64,000 nucleotides of DNA, taken from positions 1 to 64,000 of the forward strand of contig CAYNBJ010000003.1 of NCBI GenBank assembly GCA_964395835.1. The letters run 5' to 3'. A program made the translations under genes and the position numbers. Below are positions 25,854-34,822 of the stretch, in pieces (the stretch's first letter is position 1; each line of letters opens with the position of its first letter). Source of the DNA: LLD-282 sp964395835. GTDB lineage: Bacteria > Pseudomonadota > Gammaproteobacteria > Berkiellales > Berkiellaceae. Under the pieces are notes generated by a model, which was not told the origin of the DNA, made no database searches, and was given only the letters and a program-made list of their open reading frames with translations.

Positions 25854-26375
25854 TCAATCAGATGTGATGGAGCTCTTAAGAAGTTCTACCGCTTTTTCTC
25901 TTGAAAGTGTGCTGCGAATCTTCACCCATTTATTAGGCTCTAGATCTTTGTAATGTTCAAAAAAATGCACAATTTTTTTGAAAATAGATGCGGGCAAATC
26001 GCTGACATTTTGAATGTGTTGAAATTCAGAGGAAATTTTGGAGTCAGGAACTGCAATTAATTTGATATCTTCCCCGGCTTCATCCTCCATATCGATGCCA
26101 CCAATAATTCTTGCTTTGATGAGGCATCCTGGAATTAATTTATATGGCGCCCAAACAAGAACGTCAATTGGATCGCCATCACCACCTAAGGTGTTCGGCA
26201 CAAATCCATAATGACAGGGGTAAAACATTGGGGTTTTTAAAAAACGATCGACGATGAGAGCGCCACTTTCCTTATCAATTTCGTATTTGACAGGCTCACT
26301 TTCAGCGGGAATTTCAATCAGAACAAAACATGTGTCTGTGAAATTTTCTGGAAATTTAATCTGAGATAGGTTCAT
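25854..26375 (-). CDS. ppa: inorganic pyrophosphatase
   Basis: Hydrolyses pyrophosphate to phosphate, pulling biosynthetic reactions forward. A family I soluble enzyme of 173 residues. Active-site segments: VKYEIDKESGALIVDRFL near the N-terminus, YGFVPNTLGGDGDPIDVLV with the metal-binding aspartates, and the EDEAGEDIKLIAVPD stretch. Its start overlaps the trhO stop by four bases, so the two minus-strand genes are probably translated together. Confidence 0.96.
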   Translation of the reverse strand: MNLSQIKFPENFTDTCFVLIEIPAESEPVKYEIDKESGALIVDRFLKTPMFYPCHYGFVPNTLGGDGDPIDVLVWAPYKLIPGCLIKARIIGGIDMEDEAGEDIKLIAVPDSKISSEFQHIQNVSDLPASIFKKIVHFFEHYKDLEPNKWVKIRSTLSREKAVELLKSSITSD

Positions 26376-27202
26376 TTGCTTTCTCCATCAGAAGCACAAT
26401 AAGGACAAGAAACACCAGGAATATACAGAACACTTTCGCAATCTGTAGGTTTGAGTGTATGCCGGCAAGCATAACATTGGAGGACATTACTGATTGATAA
26501 ATCTGGTCGTAAAGCGACGCGTTTATCAAAGACGAAGCAATCACCTTCGTAGAATGCACCGCCTTCCTCTTCAAAATATCGTAAAATGCCTCCATGTAAT
26601 TGATAGACATCATCGCAGCCCAGACCTTTTAAAAAAGTTGCCGCTTTTTCACATCGAATTCCACCTGTACAAAATGTAACAACTTTTTTATTTTTCCATT
26701 CTTCAGCATGTTCTGCAGCGAAAGCCTTAAATTCTTTAAATGAATTAATCGGAGGAATGACCGCACCTTCAAAACTTCCTAATTCTGTTTCGTATTGATT
26801 TCGTGTATCAATGACAATCAAATTTGGATTTTTTGAAAGATAATCCTCTTTCAGCTCTTTAGGAGAGATATAAGGAGCCTTCAATTTATGCTGATACGGG
26901 TAATCAAAAGCAATCGTTTCTTTTTTAAGGCGGACTAAAAAACGATTAAAAGCATGCTCTTCACTCCAGCTGAGCTTCATATCTAAATCTTTTGGTCCAA
27001 TTCCGACAACCGCACAGATATGATCGACAAAATTTAAGCAATCTTTTTCTGGACCAGATAAAAAAAGATTCAGCCCTTCAGGGGCGACTAAGATGGTGCC
27101 TTTAATATTTTTATCACCTAGAGCATCTAAAATGTTTTTTTTAATCTCTGCTGGCTCTATGATTGGAACAAAATGATATCCTGATATATTTAAAAGTTGC
27201 AT
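26372..27202 (-). CDS. trhO: tRNA uridine(34) hydroxylase of the rhodanese family
   Basis: TrhO (YceA) hydroxylates U34 of some tRNAs to give ho5U, the precursor of cmo5U and mo5U. 276 residues: an N-terminal ferredoxin-like domain, a rhodanese domain with active-site loop CTGGIRCEKA near residue 179, and a C-terminal cysteine-rich tail (CYACRHTL then SCPYC). Gene length and order of domains are standard. It overlaps ppa downstream. Confidence 0.92.
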   Translation of the reverse strand: MQLLNISGYHFVPIIEPAEIKKNILDALGDKNIKGTILVAPEGLNLFLSGPEKDCLNFVDHICAVVGIGPKDLDMKLSWSEEHAFNRFLVRLKKETIAFDYPYQHKLKAPYISPKELKEDYLSKNPNLIVIDTRNQYETELGSFEGAVIPPINSFKEFKAFAAEHAEEWKNKKVVTFCTGGIRCEKAATFLKGLGCDDVYQLHGGILRYFEEEGGAFYEGDCFVFDKRVALRPDLSISNVLQCYACRHTLKPTDCESVLYIPGVSCPYCASDGESK

Positions 27203-27319
27203 GTTTCAATAGGAAGTTAGGAATCGTAAAGCGATTATACCAAATTTCTTTCAGAATCAGAATTCATAAAACTGAGCAATAATAAGAAGAGAGAGTTACG
27301 AGGCCGGGAGAATGGATTG

Positions 27320-28105
27320 ATGAAAATCTGGGTTGTTGGAGATATTCATGGACATTTTGATAAATTCAAATTACTTGAAGAAAAAATGCGCCTGTCGACA
27401 CACGATCGCATTTTCTGTGTGGGTGATTTAATTAATAGGGGTCCAAAATCCGCAGAGGTTTTGGATTACTTTATGAAAAACAAACATTGCAATTCTCTGA
27501 TAGGGAATCATGATTGGGCTTTTATACTCTGTGCCATTGCAAAAACAGGACCGATTCACAGTGAATTTCAAGCTCTTGGACAAGATCTGCGTTCTTCTCA
27601 ATGGTTAGCTTGGCTCAGAAATCGTGATTGGATTCATAAAACAAAGGAAGATATTTGGCTCGTACATGCTGGATTATGGCCTGACTGGTCATTGGAAGAG
27701 CATCTGTATCACGCAGGAATTTTAAAAGCTTTCTTTTTACAAGCAAGTGTTCAAGATCTCAGAGAACTTGATTATTATTTACCTCGAATCACAGAGCCAA
27801 CATATCGGAATCATCTTGAATACTATGCATTTTTAATGAATGTGTTTACAAAAAGCAGATACTTAGAAAAAAATGGCATGCGTTGGTCTATGAATTTGGC
27901 AGAAAAATGCCATCCTGCTCAGGCTCAGCATCTGACTCCTTGGTATCAAGTCTATCCTTACGGAACAGCGCAAGTTCTCTTTGGACATTGGTCGACACTC
28001 AAAGGCCTGAGAGAGCCGTCAGTGATTGGACTCGATACCGGATGTTCATGGGGCGGGCCATTAACTGCATATTGCATTCAAACAAAAGATTTTCTTTCCG
28101 TATAA
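27320..28105 (+). CDS. apaH: symmetrical diadenosine tetraphosphatase
   Basis: Hydrolyses Ap4A to two ADP. A 261-residue calcineurin-like phosphoesterase with GDIHGHFDKF at the N-terminus, GDLINRGP, GNHDWAFIL, HAGLWPDW, and FGHWSTLKG near the end, all standard ApaH motifs. The ATG at 27320 has GGGAG upstream; the in-frame TTG one codon earlier is less likely. It faces rsmA, with four bases between their stops; in enterics apaH and rsmA are in the same operon, so the local order has been shuffled. Confidence 0.94.
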   Translation: MKIWVVGDIHGHFDKFKLLEEKMRLSTHDRIFCVGDLINRGPKSAEVLDYFMKNKHCNSLIGNHDWAFILCAIAKTGPIHSEFQALGQDLRSSQWLAWLRNRDWIHKTKEDIWLVHAGLWPDWSLEEHLYHAGILKAFFLQASVQDLRELDYYLPRITEPTYRNHLEYYAFLMNVFTKSRYLEKNGMRWSMNLAEKCHPAQAQHLTPWYQVYPYGTAQVLFGHWSTLKGLREPSVIGLDTGCSWGGPLTAYCIQTKDFLSV

Positions 28106-28109
28106 TCTC

Positions 28110-28904
28110 TTAACTGATGATCGATTTTGGCTGAACGTGGTGGGCCAGGATGTTCCAATCTTCCTCAGAAAGTGTCTCAGGTCGTCTTTGAGGATCGATA
28201 TGAATTTTTTGAAATTCAATATCCCACTGTGAAAGAGCATTTCTTAATGTCTTACGTCTTTGTTGAAATGCTGTATCTACAATTTTTTGAAAATAAGGAT
28301 GTAGAGAGACTCTCTGTGTTTTGGGGCGCAGTAAGATCACTTGAGATTGAACCTTGGGTTGAGGATGAAAGCATTCCGGACCAACATCACAGACATATTC
28401 GACAGTGAATGAATGCTGAATTGATAAAGAGAGACGTCCAAAATCTTTCGATCCAGGTTGGGCAGTCAATCTTTCAGCGACTTCTTTTTGAATTAAGAAA
28501 ACCGCAGGACAGGTGATACTCAAAGACGCATAGGAGATTAAAAAGGGCGTTGAGATATTATACGGCAGATTCCCCACAAGGCAGTCTATGTCATAATCAG
28601 CAAAAGCCTGGGCAAGGTTGAACTTTAACACATCTCCTGAAAACAAAACAAAGCGATTCTCCTTGATTGCTTGTGCATATTTATTGGATAAAAATGTCAC
28701 AAGATCGCGATCGAGCTCAATCGCCCATAAAGATGCTGCAGATTTTAAAAAAATATCACTTAAAGCACCACGACCTGGACCAATCTCCAAGATCTTTTTT
28801 CCAGGGCTTTCTTGCAAGACAGTATTGGTAATTGTGTTTAAAACAGATTGTTCGTGTAAAAAATTCTGCCCAAAACGTTTTTTGGCATAGAGAGGAGGGC
28901 GCAC
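28110..28904 (-). CDS. rsmA: 16S rRNA dimethyladenosine transferase (KsgA)
   Basis: Dimethylates A1518 and A1519 at the 3' end of 16S rRNA. 264 residues with KKRFGQNFLHE at the N-terminus, the SAM site ILEIGPGRGALSDIF, the catalytic NLPYNIS, and C-terminal AFQQRRKTLRNALS. It lies 11 bases after the SurA-like gene on the same strand, as in other gammaproteobacteria except that pdxA is missing. Confidence 0.96.
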   Translation of the reverse strand: MRPPLYAKKRFGQNFLHEQSVLNTITNTVLQESPGKKILEIGPGRGALSDIFLKSAASLWAIELDRDLVTFLSNKYAQAIKENRFVLFSGDVLKFNLAQAFADYDIDCLVGNLPYNISTPFLISYASLSITCPAVFLIQKEVAERLTAQPGSKDFGRLSLSIQHSFTVEYVCDVGPECFHPQPKVQSQVILLRPKTQRVSLHPYFQKIVDTAFQQRRKTLRNALSQWDIEFQKIHIDPQRRPETLSEEDWNILAHHVQPKSIIS

Positions 28905-28915
28905 TGTGCAGTTCC

Positions 28916-29923
28916 TTATGAAAGAATTTTAATAAAATGATCGTTTTTCATCTCGGCAATCCATTGTGGCATCAGTTCTTGAGATTTTTTATTCCGCAAA
29001 ACAGAGATGAGTTCTGCTTGAATATCCGATTGAGAAATCGGAATATCTTTTTCAATGAGCTCAATTTGATAGGCGACTTCACCGATGAAAAATGACTCTT
29101 TAGAGAGGGTGCCTTCATCCATTGTGGATAACAGATCCCATGCTGTTGCTGGCAAATCATTTTTATGGGTCAGTTTTAAAATATTTTCCGCACCTTGCCC
29201 TTTTTTGAGAGGAACTAAGCGTACTTTTAATGTGCTGGATAATAAATGAGGGAGAGTAATATCCGTAATCCGAACAGCAATATATTCACCTGCAGATTCT
29301 ATAAATTGCCACTCATTGAGTTTGCGCCAGTCTAAAGCTTGTAAAATATAGGTGGAAATTTGCTCAGTTTTTTTATCTTGTAAGGAACGATATTTTTTTG
29401 GTGCCTCTGTGGTTGAGAAAGGCTGATTGCTAAATGCGATATCTAGGCACCATTTTGCATTCACGGCCTCCCAAATTTGAGGTTGTTTGGTTGCTGAGAG
29501 CAGTTCTTGCTGGCTAATTTGAATTTGATCATGTACAAAATGCTTAGTCAGACGATCTTTTTTGATTGAAGAAATATAAAGATTTTGAATATTTTGATGC
29601 TCTTTTTCATTGAGTTGATACACATCTTTAAAGGATTGTATTTGTGCCTGTGAAAGCTCAACAGGGCGATTATGTGTCAGCTCTGCCCACATTTGATCAA
29701 AAAGCGCATCTGTACAAGCATCTTCTAAAATCATAGGGCGCATTTGTGCATAATCATGATTTTTATAATCTTGAGATAACAGTTGATAAGCCTGAAAGCG
29801 CTGCACGAGATCTTGCTCAGTGAGGGGTTGATTATCTACAATAGCAACTAGCCGATCTTCTATTTCTGTTGCTTGCAGAAGTGGAAATGATGCAAACAGG
29901 CCAAGGAATAAAAATTTTTTCAT
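28916..29923 (-). CDS. surA: SurA-like periplasmic chaperone without a recognisable PPIase domain
   Basis: Starts MKKFLFLGLFASFPLLQA, a clear signal peptide; the longer frame from 29962 would bury it, so 29923 is preferred (335 residues). The mature N-terminus (DRLVAIVDNQPLTEQDLVQR) matches SurA, which escorts outer-membrane proteins across the periplasm. The helical N-terminal domain follows. Neither of the two parvulin domains of E. coli SurA (428 residues) shows its usual histidine and GGDLGW-type motifs, so the protein appears to be a chaperone core only. Its position before rsmA supports the identity. Confidence 0.72.
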   Translation of the reverse strand: MKKFLFLGLFASFPLLQATEIEDRLVAIVDNQPLTEQDLVQRFQAYQLLSQDYKNHDYAQMRPMILEDACTDALFDQMWAELTHNRPVELSQAQIQSFKDVYQLNEKEHQNIQNLYISSIKKDRLTKHFVHDQIQISQQELLSATKQPQIWEAVNAKWCLDIAFSNQPFSTTEAPKKYRSLQDKKTEQISTYILQALDWRKLNEWQFIESAGEYIAVRITDITLPHLLSSTLKVRLVPLKKGQGAENILKLTHKNDLPATAWDLLSTMDEGTLSKESFFIGEVAYQIELIEKDIPISQSDIQAELISVLRNKKSQELMPQWIAEMKNDHFIKILS

Positions 29924-29968
29924 ATTATCGTAAAAAGATAAAAGTATAAACGATAGTACCATAATATC

Positions 29969-30679
29969 TTATTCTATCCAAAAGTCTTTTTCAGTTATCA
30001 CATCAGACCATAAATTAGACCATGTTAAAAAAATGCCTTGATAAAAATCCTCGTAAGATTCAAAAAAAGACGGATCAATCACTTGTGAAAATGCATAATC
30101 ACAAACAAGACCTTTTTGGATTTGCATTTTGTTTTCATTAATGACCTCTTCTTTGGAGGCGGTCATTAAGATTTGACAAGGCCATTTTTTTTCAAAGCAT
30201 GATTTTAAAAGCCCATGTTTGAGTGCTATGGGAGACTTTCCCAAGTAACGCGTTCCTTCAGGATAAACAATCAGCGGCTTCTGTGTTTTTTGAAAATAGT
30301 TCTCGATTTTTCCAATGAGTTTTTGTCTGAGAGTGTGACCTCTGTGAAAAAAAACGACCCTGTTCAGCACAAGGCCATAAAGACCGACGCCTGGTAATAC
30401 AAAAGCAAGAAGCCATCGGGAGAGTCCACCAGCTCCTTTGCATAAATAAGAATCAATAAAGAAGTCCGCAAAGGTTCTATGATTGCACAAAACAATTTTT
30501 GTTTTTTTGTCTAAGGACTGTTCGGAAATCTTTGCAAAGTGAATCTGTAGATCGTCTACAAGTTTTTTTTCTACTGTGAAAAAATCAGATTTTTTTTTCA
30601 AAAAGATGCATCTGATGAGGTCTGCGATCAGATAATATTGGCTTTTTATCAGAATCCAAAAAAATGCATACATTATCAC
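29969..30679 (-). CDS. PlsC-like lysophospholipid acyltransferase
   Basis: A 236-residue membrane-associated acyltransferase. It has one or two N-terminal hydrophobic segments, the catalytic NHRTFADFF motif (NHxxxxD) near residue 66, and YPEGTR near residue 139. This family acylates lysophosphatidate or related lipids. The C-terminal part is not specific enough to separate PlsC from YihG-type enzymes. It lies six bases upstream of the SurA-like frame on the same strand. Confidence 0.75.
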   Translation of the reverse strand: MIMYAFFWILIKSQYYLIADLIRCIFLKKKSDFFTVEKKLVDDLQIHFAKISEQSLDKKTKIVLCNHRTFADFFIDSYLCKGAGGLSRWLLAFVLPGVGLYGLVLNRVVFFHRGHTLRQKLIGKIENYFQKTQKPLIVYPEGTRYLGKSPIALKHGLLKSCFEKKWPCQILMTASKEEVINENKMQIQKGLVCDYAFSQVIDPSFFESYEDFYQGIFLTWSNLWSDVITEKDFWIE

Positions 30680-30807
30680 ACCATCTGTTTTTTTATAAAG
30701 TTTATGATAAAAAGAGGATTTTCTTATACAAAGTCAGTAAAAAGTAGAGACTTTTTTATCATTTAGCTATTATTGCAGAATTAGCTCTTCTTCATCAAAA
30801 ACTATTT

Positions 30808-32205
30808 ATGGAAAAACGGCATTTTTTTGGGCTACTTGTTCGCTTAGCGATTCTTTGTGGGATCATTTTTTATTTACCCGGACCCGCCTCTGTCGATCCG
30901 AGAGGATGGAAAGCCTTTTTGATTTTCATACTGACGTTGACTTTAGTGATTCGTAAAGTTTACGACATGGGGACAGTTTCTTTTTTAGCCCTGAGTCTAG
31001 TGCTTGTGACTCAAATTTTACCCATTGAAAAAGCTCTGATTAAATTCAGCTATCCTGTTTCCTGGCTCGTGCTCTTTGCTTTTTTTATTGCCAAAGGGTT
31101 TATATTATCTGGTTTGGGAACTCGTATCGCGTTGTTTTTGAGCTCTTATGTGGGGAGTACTCCGCTGCGCTTAGCGTATGCCTTGAGCGCTGCAGAGTTT
31201 CTTGTTGCGCCTTTTATTCCTTCGAATACTGCTCGAGGCGGAGGACTGATTGTTCCGATTGCAGTTTCTTTGGGGCATAGCGTTTTTTTAGGGGATGCGG
31301 AGACATCCAAAACACCCTCAAGTGGAACAGCCTATTTATTATACTGTTGTTTTCAGGCAAATCTTATGAGTTCAGCTTTATTCTTAACAGCTATGGCAGG
31401 GAATCCAATTATCGCGAATTATGCTTTAGAAGCCGGCTTTGAACTCAGCTGGTTAGTGTGGTTTCAAGGAGCTTGGATTCCAGCTTTGATTTCTTTCATC
31501 ATCACACCATGGTTTTTGCACTTTTATTTTCAGATTGATAGCCAGATTCATTCAGTTGGAGACAAAGCCCAATTAGCATACAAAGCTTTAGGGCCCATGA
31601 AAGATCGAGAAAAGATCATGGGGGTGATTTTTGGCTTTTTGTTAGTGTGCTGGATAGGTGGAGGGTCTTTTGGCATTGATCCAACAAGTGCAGCATTGTT
31701 CGCAGTCGTCCTACTCCTGTTATCGCGGATGGTGACTTGGTCTGATTTGGTTTTAGATCAACAGGCGTGGACAACGTTTGTTTGGCTGACTGCGCTCTTT
31801 ACTTTGACCTCTTTGATGAAGGAATATGGATTTATTGATTGGGTGACAGGAAGTTTGAGTCAATTTTTACCGGCCATGTCTCAAATCAGCCTTTTTCTTG
31901 TTTTATGTATTTTTAATTTTTATAGTCATTATTTCTTCGCGTCTTTAACGAGCCACATTACAACGATTGTGCATCCCTTGTTAGTTTTAGGTTTAAAAAT
32001 GGGTCTTCCCATCGCGCCGCTTGTTCTTGGTTTAGCCTACACAACCGCTCTTTCTGGGGGACTCACGCACTATGGAACCGGGTCTGGAACTATCACTTAT
32101 GGGTATGGATATTGGAGTATTTCACAATGGTGGACGGTAGGTTTTTTTCAGGGAAGTCTGATATTAGCAATATTTCTTGCCTCTGGTGTGTTGATATGGT
32201 TTTAG
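30808..32205 (+). CDS. DASS-family dicarboxylate transporter
   Basis: An inner-membrane carrier of 465 residues with about 12 hydrophobic segments. The signature PSNTARGGGLIVPI near residue 138 and the C-terminal GGLTHYGTGSGTITYGYGY match the divalent anion symporter family, close to the 2-oxoglutarate/malate translocators of plastids and some bacteria. It probably brings host C4/C5 dicarboxylates in or exchanges them; direction and substrate are inferred. The next gene follows after about 60 bases on the same strand. Confidence 0.82.
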   Translation: MEKRHFFGLLVRLAILCGIIFYLPGPASVDPRGWKAFLIFILTLTLVIRKVYDMGTVSFLALSLVLVTQILPIEKALIKFSYPVSWLVLFAFFIAKGFILSGLGTRIALFLSSYVGSTPLRLAYALSAAEFLVAPFIPSNTARGGGLIVPIAVSLGHSVFLGDAETSKTPSSGTAYLLYCCFQANLMSSALFLTAMAGNPIIANYALEAGFELSWLVWFQGAWIPALISFIITPWFLHFYFQIDSQIHSVGDKAQLAYKALGPMKDREKIMGVIFGFLLVCWIGGGSFGIDPTSAALFAVVLLLLSRMVTWSDLVLDQQAWTTFVWLTALFTLTSLMKEYGFIDWVTGSLSQFLPAMSQISLFLVLCIFNFYSHYFFASLTSHITTIVHPLLVLGLKMGLPIAPLVLGLAYTTALSGGLTHYGTGSGTITYGYGYWSISQWWTVGFFQGSLILAIFLASGVLIWF

Positions 32206-32266
32206 ATTATAGTGTTTTGAATTAGGATATGATCGTCACAGATCACTCAATGAGAGAGAAAAGCAT

Positions 32267-33223
32267 ATGAATATGAATACAAGACATAAATTTTTACTCA
32301 TTTTTTTCATTCTTGTTTCTATTTTTATGATTTTAGTGAGAGTTTTTGATACTCATACGAATCAAATGACCCTTCTAAAAGAGGCGATCAGTCATTCCTA
32401 TAAACTCAATTCTGATGTTTTGATTTTGCGTAAAAATGAGAAAAACTTTTTGACCAGGCTGACATGGGATGAATTAAAAAAATTTCAAACACATGCGGCT
32501 ATTTTACAATCTGATTTGAGCTATCTGTCTCGCTTAATGAGTGATAATCCGCATCTAGCGGGGGCTTTGGATAGCATTCAGGGTCATTTGGATTTATATA
32601 AAAATACTTTTTTTTCTATCTCAGAAGCGTATGAAAAGATTGGGATTGATTATGATCACGGTTTAAAAGGTAAAGTAAAACAAAACTTTCTAAAACTAGA
32701 AGCCTTTCTTTGGGAGCTAGAAAATGAACACTTTTCTTATCGAGATACTATTGAAAGTTATGAGCATGAAATTCTTAAGCTGACCTTGCAAGAAAAGAAT
32801 TTTCTTCTTCGCCCATCTCAAAAATATGTGCAACGATTTAAAGATCAGGTAGAAAGCTTGGAAGAATCTCTCGCAGATGAAAAATTTCTTAGTCAAAAAG
32901 ATCGGCAAATCTTTAGCACATTACTGACTGAGTATATCTCAAATTTTTATCACCTGAGTCAGTTGATTTTAGATCTTGATTATTCTCCCAATAGTCCTAT
33001 TGTCTCTCTTTCGCATTATGCAAGAGACTTGGAAATGCTCGTACAGCAAATTTCTTCGAAAATTGTTGATGAGTTGATTGTGTCTGAGAAAGGAGCGCGC
33101 ACCTATTCGACTTTGATTATGTTATCTTTTGCTTTTGGATTGCTGAGCATAGCAATTGTTCCGTTTTTGCTTCTGATGATGAATCAAAAGAGAGAATTGC
33201 ATTTAATTGAAGAACAAGTGTAG
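32267..33223 (+). CDS. orphan membrane sensor-like protein with HBM-type helical domain, no output domain
   Basis: 318 residues: a short cytoplasmic start, membrane helix at about 8-26, a helical domain of roughly 250 residues, a second membrane helix near 284-304, and only about 12 further residues. Two similar modules open the two halves of the helical domain: LRKNEKNFLTRLTWDELKKF and LTLQEKNFLLRPSQKYVQRF. This pattern of EKxFLxR pairs is typical of HBM sensor domains of chemoreceptors and histidine kinases. No HAMP, kinase or receptor output domain follows; the frame stops and hemC begins three bases later. Function unknown; signalling through a partner protein is one possibility. Confidence 0.55.
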   Translation: MNMNTRHKFLLIFFILVSIFMILVRVFDTHTNQMTLLKEAISHSYKLNSDVLILRKNEKNFLTRLTWDELKKFQTHAAILQSDLSYLSRLMSDNPHLAGALDSIQGHLDLYKNTFFSISEAYEKIGIDYDHGLKGKVKQNFLKLEAFLWELENEHFSYRDTIESYEHEILKLTLQEKNFLLRPSQKYVQRFKDQVESLEESLADEKFLSQKDRQIFSTLLTEYISNFYHLSQLILDLDYSPNSPIVSLSHYARDLEMLVQQISSKIVDELIVSEKGARTYSTLIMLSFAFGLLSIAIVPFLLLMMNQKRELHLIEEQV

Positions 33224-33225
33224 TT

Positions 33226-34152
33226 ATGACCAGGCCTTTGTCTTATAAGGTTGCAACACGGCAATCTGCTTTAGCCCAAAAACAATCATCCCTTGTGTGT
33301 GAATATTTAAAAGAGCAAACTGAACATATTGATTTTTCTTTTCTTCCGTTGGTGACCCAAGGCGATCAGAAACTTAAAACACCGATTAAAGATCTTGGTG
33401 GAAAAGGAGTCTTTATTAAAGAACTACAGCATGCTCTTTTGAATCAAGAAGCAGATTTTGCTATTCATTCTATGAAAGATATGCCTTTAGAACAGGTCTC
33501 TGGTTTAGCAATGAGTGGGCTCTTTAGCGATGCGGCTGCGCATGATGTTTTGGTCAGTACTCATGGGCATTGGAGTCATCTTCCTTTTCAGTCTAAAATC
33601 GGTACCTCCTCTTTACGTAGGGCAGCGCAAATTCTGTTATTGCGCCCCGATCTGAAAGTGTTTCCATTGAGAGGGAATATACTCAAGCGCTTAGAGCAAT
33701 GGCGCTGTGGAGATTATGATGCATTGATTTTAGCGAAAGCTGGGTTGGAGCGTATGAGCTTATGGGAAGAAGGGTGGTATACCTTTGAGTTACATGAGCT
33801 TGTCCCTGCTTTTAATCAAGGGATTTTATGTTTGGAATCACGACTGGATCGGAATGATGTTCGCGAATTATGCGAGAAATTTTTAAATTTTGAATTTCTA
33901 TACAAGCGTGCTTTTTATGAGCGCATTATTGCCCGTTTGTTTGGTGCATCTTGTCAAAGTGCTATAGGTATTCATGTACATTTTTCTGATGGAGATCGAT
34001 TTGATTTGCATATTTTTGCGGCTCGTTCTTTGAAAGATGCTTTATATGCAGTTGAATCTTTTGAGCATATCGAGGAAGCAGTGCTGTGGGCAAAAAAAAC
34101 TTTTACTCTTCACAATAAGTCCTGGGCCCTATGTCAGAACTTTTTTACTTGA
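33226..34152 (+). CDS. hemC: hydroxymethylbilane synthase
   Basis: Polymerises four porphobilinogen units to hydroxymethylbilane. 308 residues with ATRQSALAQKQ at the N-terminus, GGKGVFIKELQHAL, HSMKDMP, TSSLRRAAQ, and the cofactor cysteine in GASCQSAIG. It starts just three bases after the sensor-like gene and overlaps hemD by 22 bases, so it is part of a plus-strand operon. Confidence 0.95.
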   Translation: MTRPLSYKVATRQSALAQKQSSLVCEYLKEQTEHIDFSFLPLVTQGDQKLKTPIKDLGGKGVFIKELQHALLNQEADFAIHSMKDMPLEQVSGLAMSGLFSDAAAHDVLVSTHGHWSHLPFQSKIGTSSLRRAAQILLLRPDLKVFPLRGNILKRLEQWRCGDYDALILAKAGLERMSLWEEGWYTFELHELVPAFNQGILCLESRLDRNDVRELCEKFLNFEFLYKRAFYERIIARLFGASCQSAIGIHVHFSDGDRFDLHIFAARSLKDALYAVESFEHIEEAVLWAKKTFTLHNKSWALCQNFFT

Positions 34153-34790
34153 CGCATACCTATGCTTTGAGCCTGCACTCACAAGAGCTTTTAAAAGATA
34201 AAAATCTTTTAGTCAAACATCATAGTTTAGTGCGATATTTTGAAAACACACATCACAATATCGAGATGGGCTATCCTGTGATCGCCACTTCATTCGCTGC
34301 GCTCAGATGGCTACAGCCATCTTTTGCAAAAGTTTTACATTTATATTGTGTTGGCGATCAGAGCGTCGCTTTCGCAAGAGAATTAGGCTATCAGGGGCCG
34401 ATTGCAAGTTGTGAGAATACCCCTTCTTTTTTAAGTTTGGTCTTAAAAAATGAGACATTTTTTAAAAGGAATGTGAGTATATGGCTAGGTTCTGCGCAGG
34501 GAGCTTGGAGACATAGAGCCATTTTTCAGCAGTATCCCCTCATGCGTGCGTGTATTACGCATTGGAATTGGCCAAATTATCAGGGAGCTTATGAGCTTTC
34601 ATTGCAAAAGCCAGGGACAATTATTTGCAGCTCACTTGCAGCTAGCTTAGCTTTGCGATCTCAAAAATGGTCTCAATCATGGAATCTCATTCTTTCTTCG
34701 CAAAGACTGCAACCGATAGTCTCTGATGTCTTTTTAGATAGAAAAATCCGTGTAAGTTCCTGGATTCAAAAGATTCTATCCGATCTATAA
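34131..34790 (+). CDS. hemD: uroporphyrinogen-III synthase, divergent
   Basis: Closes hydroxymethylbilane to uroporphyrinogen III with ring inversion. The 219-residue sequence is poorly conserved, as is usual for HemD, but has VGDQSVAFARELGYQ at the position of the family's VGxxTAxxLxxxG segment, and TSFAALRWL and SLAASLALR in the expected places. The main support is its overlap with hemC. Confidence 0.75.
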   Translation: MSELFYLTHTYALSLHSQELLKDKNLLVKHHSLVRYFENTHHNIEMGYPVIATSFAALRWLQPSFAKVLHLYCVGDQSVAFARELGYQGPIASCENTPSFLSLVLKNETFFKRNVSIWLGSAQGAWRHRAIFQQYPLMRACITHWNWPNYQGAYELSLQKPGTIICSSLAASLALRSQKWSQSWNLILSSQRLQPIVSDVFLDRKIRVSSWIQKILSDL

Positions 34791-34822
34791 TAAAAGTAAG
34801 TCTTGTTTTTAGAGAAAAAGGT

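Noticed and set aside
26356..26613. An 85-codon minus-strand frame overlapping trhO and ppa
   Set aside because: It is a shifted frame over the well-conserved C-terminal cysteine tail of trhO.
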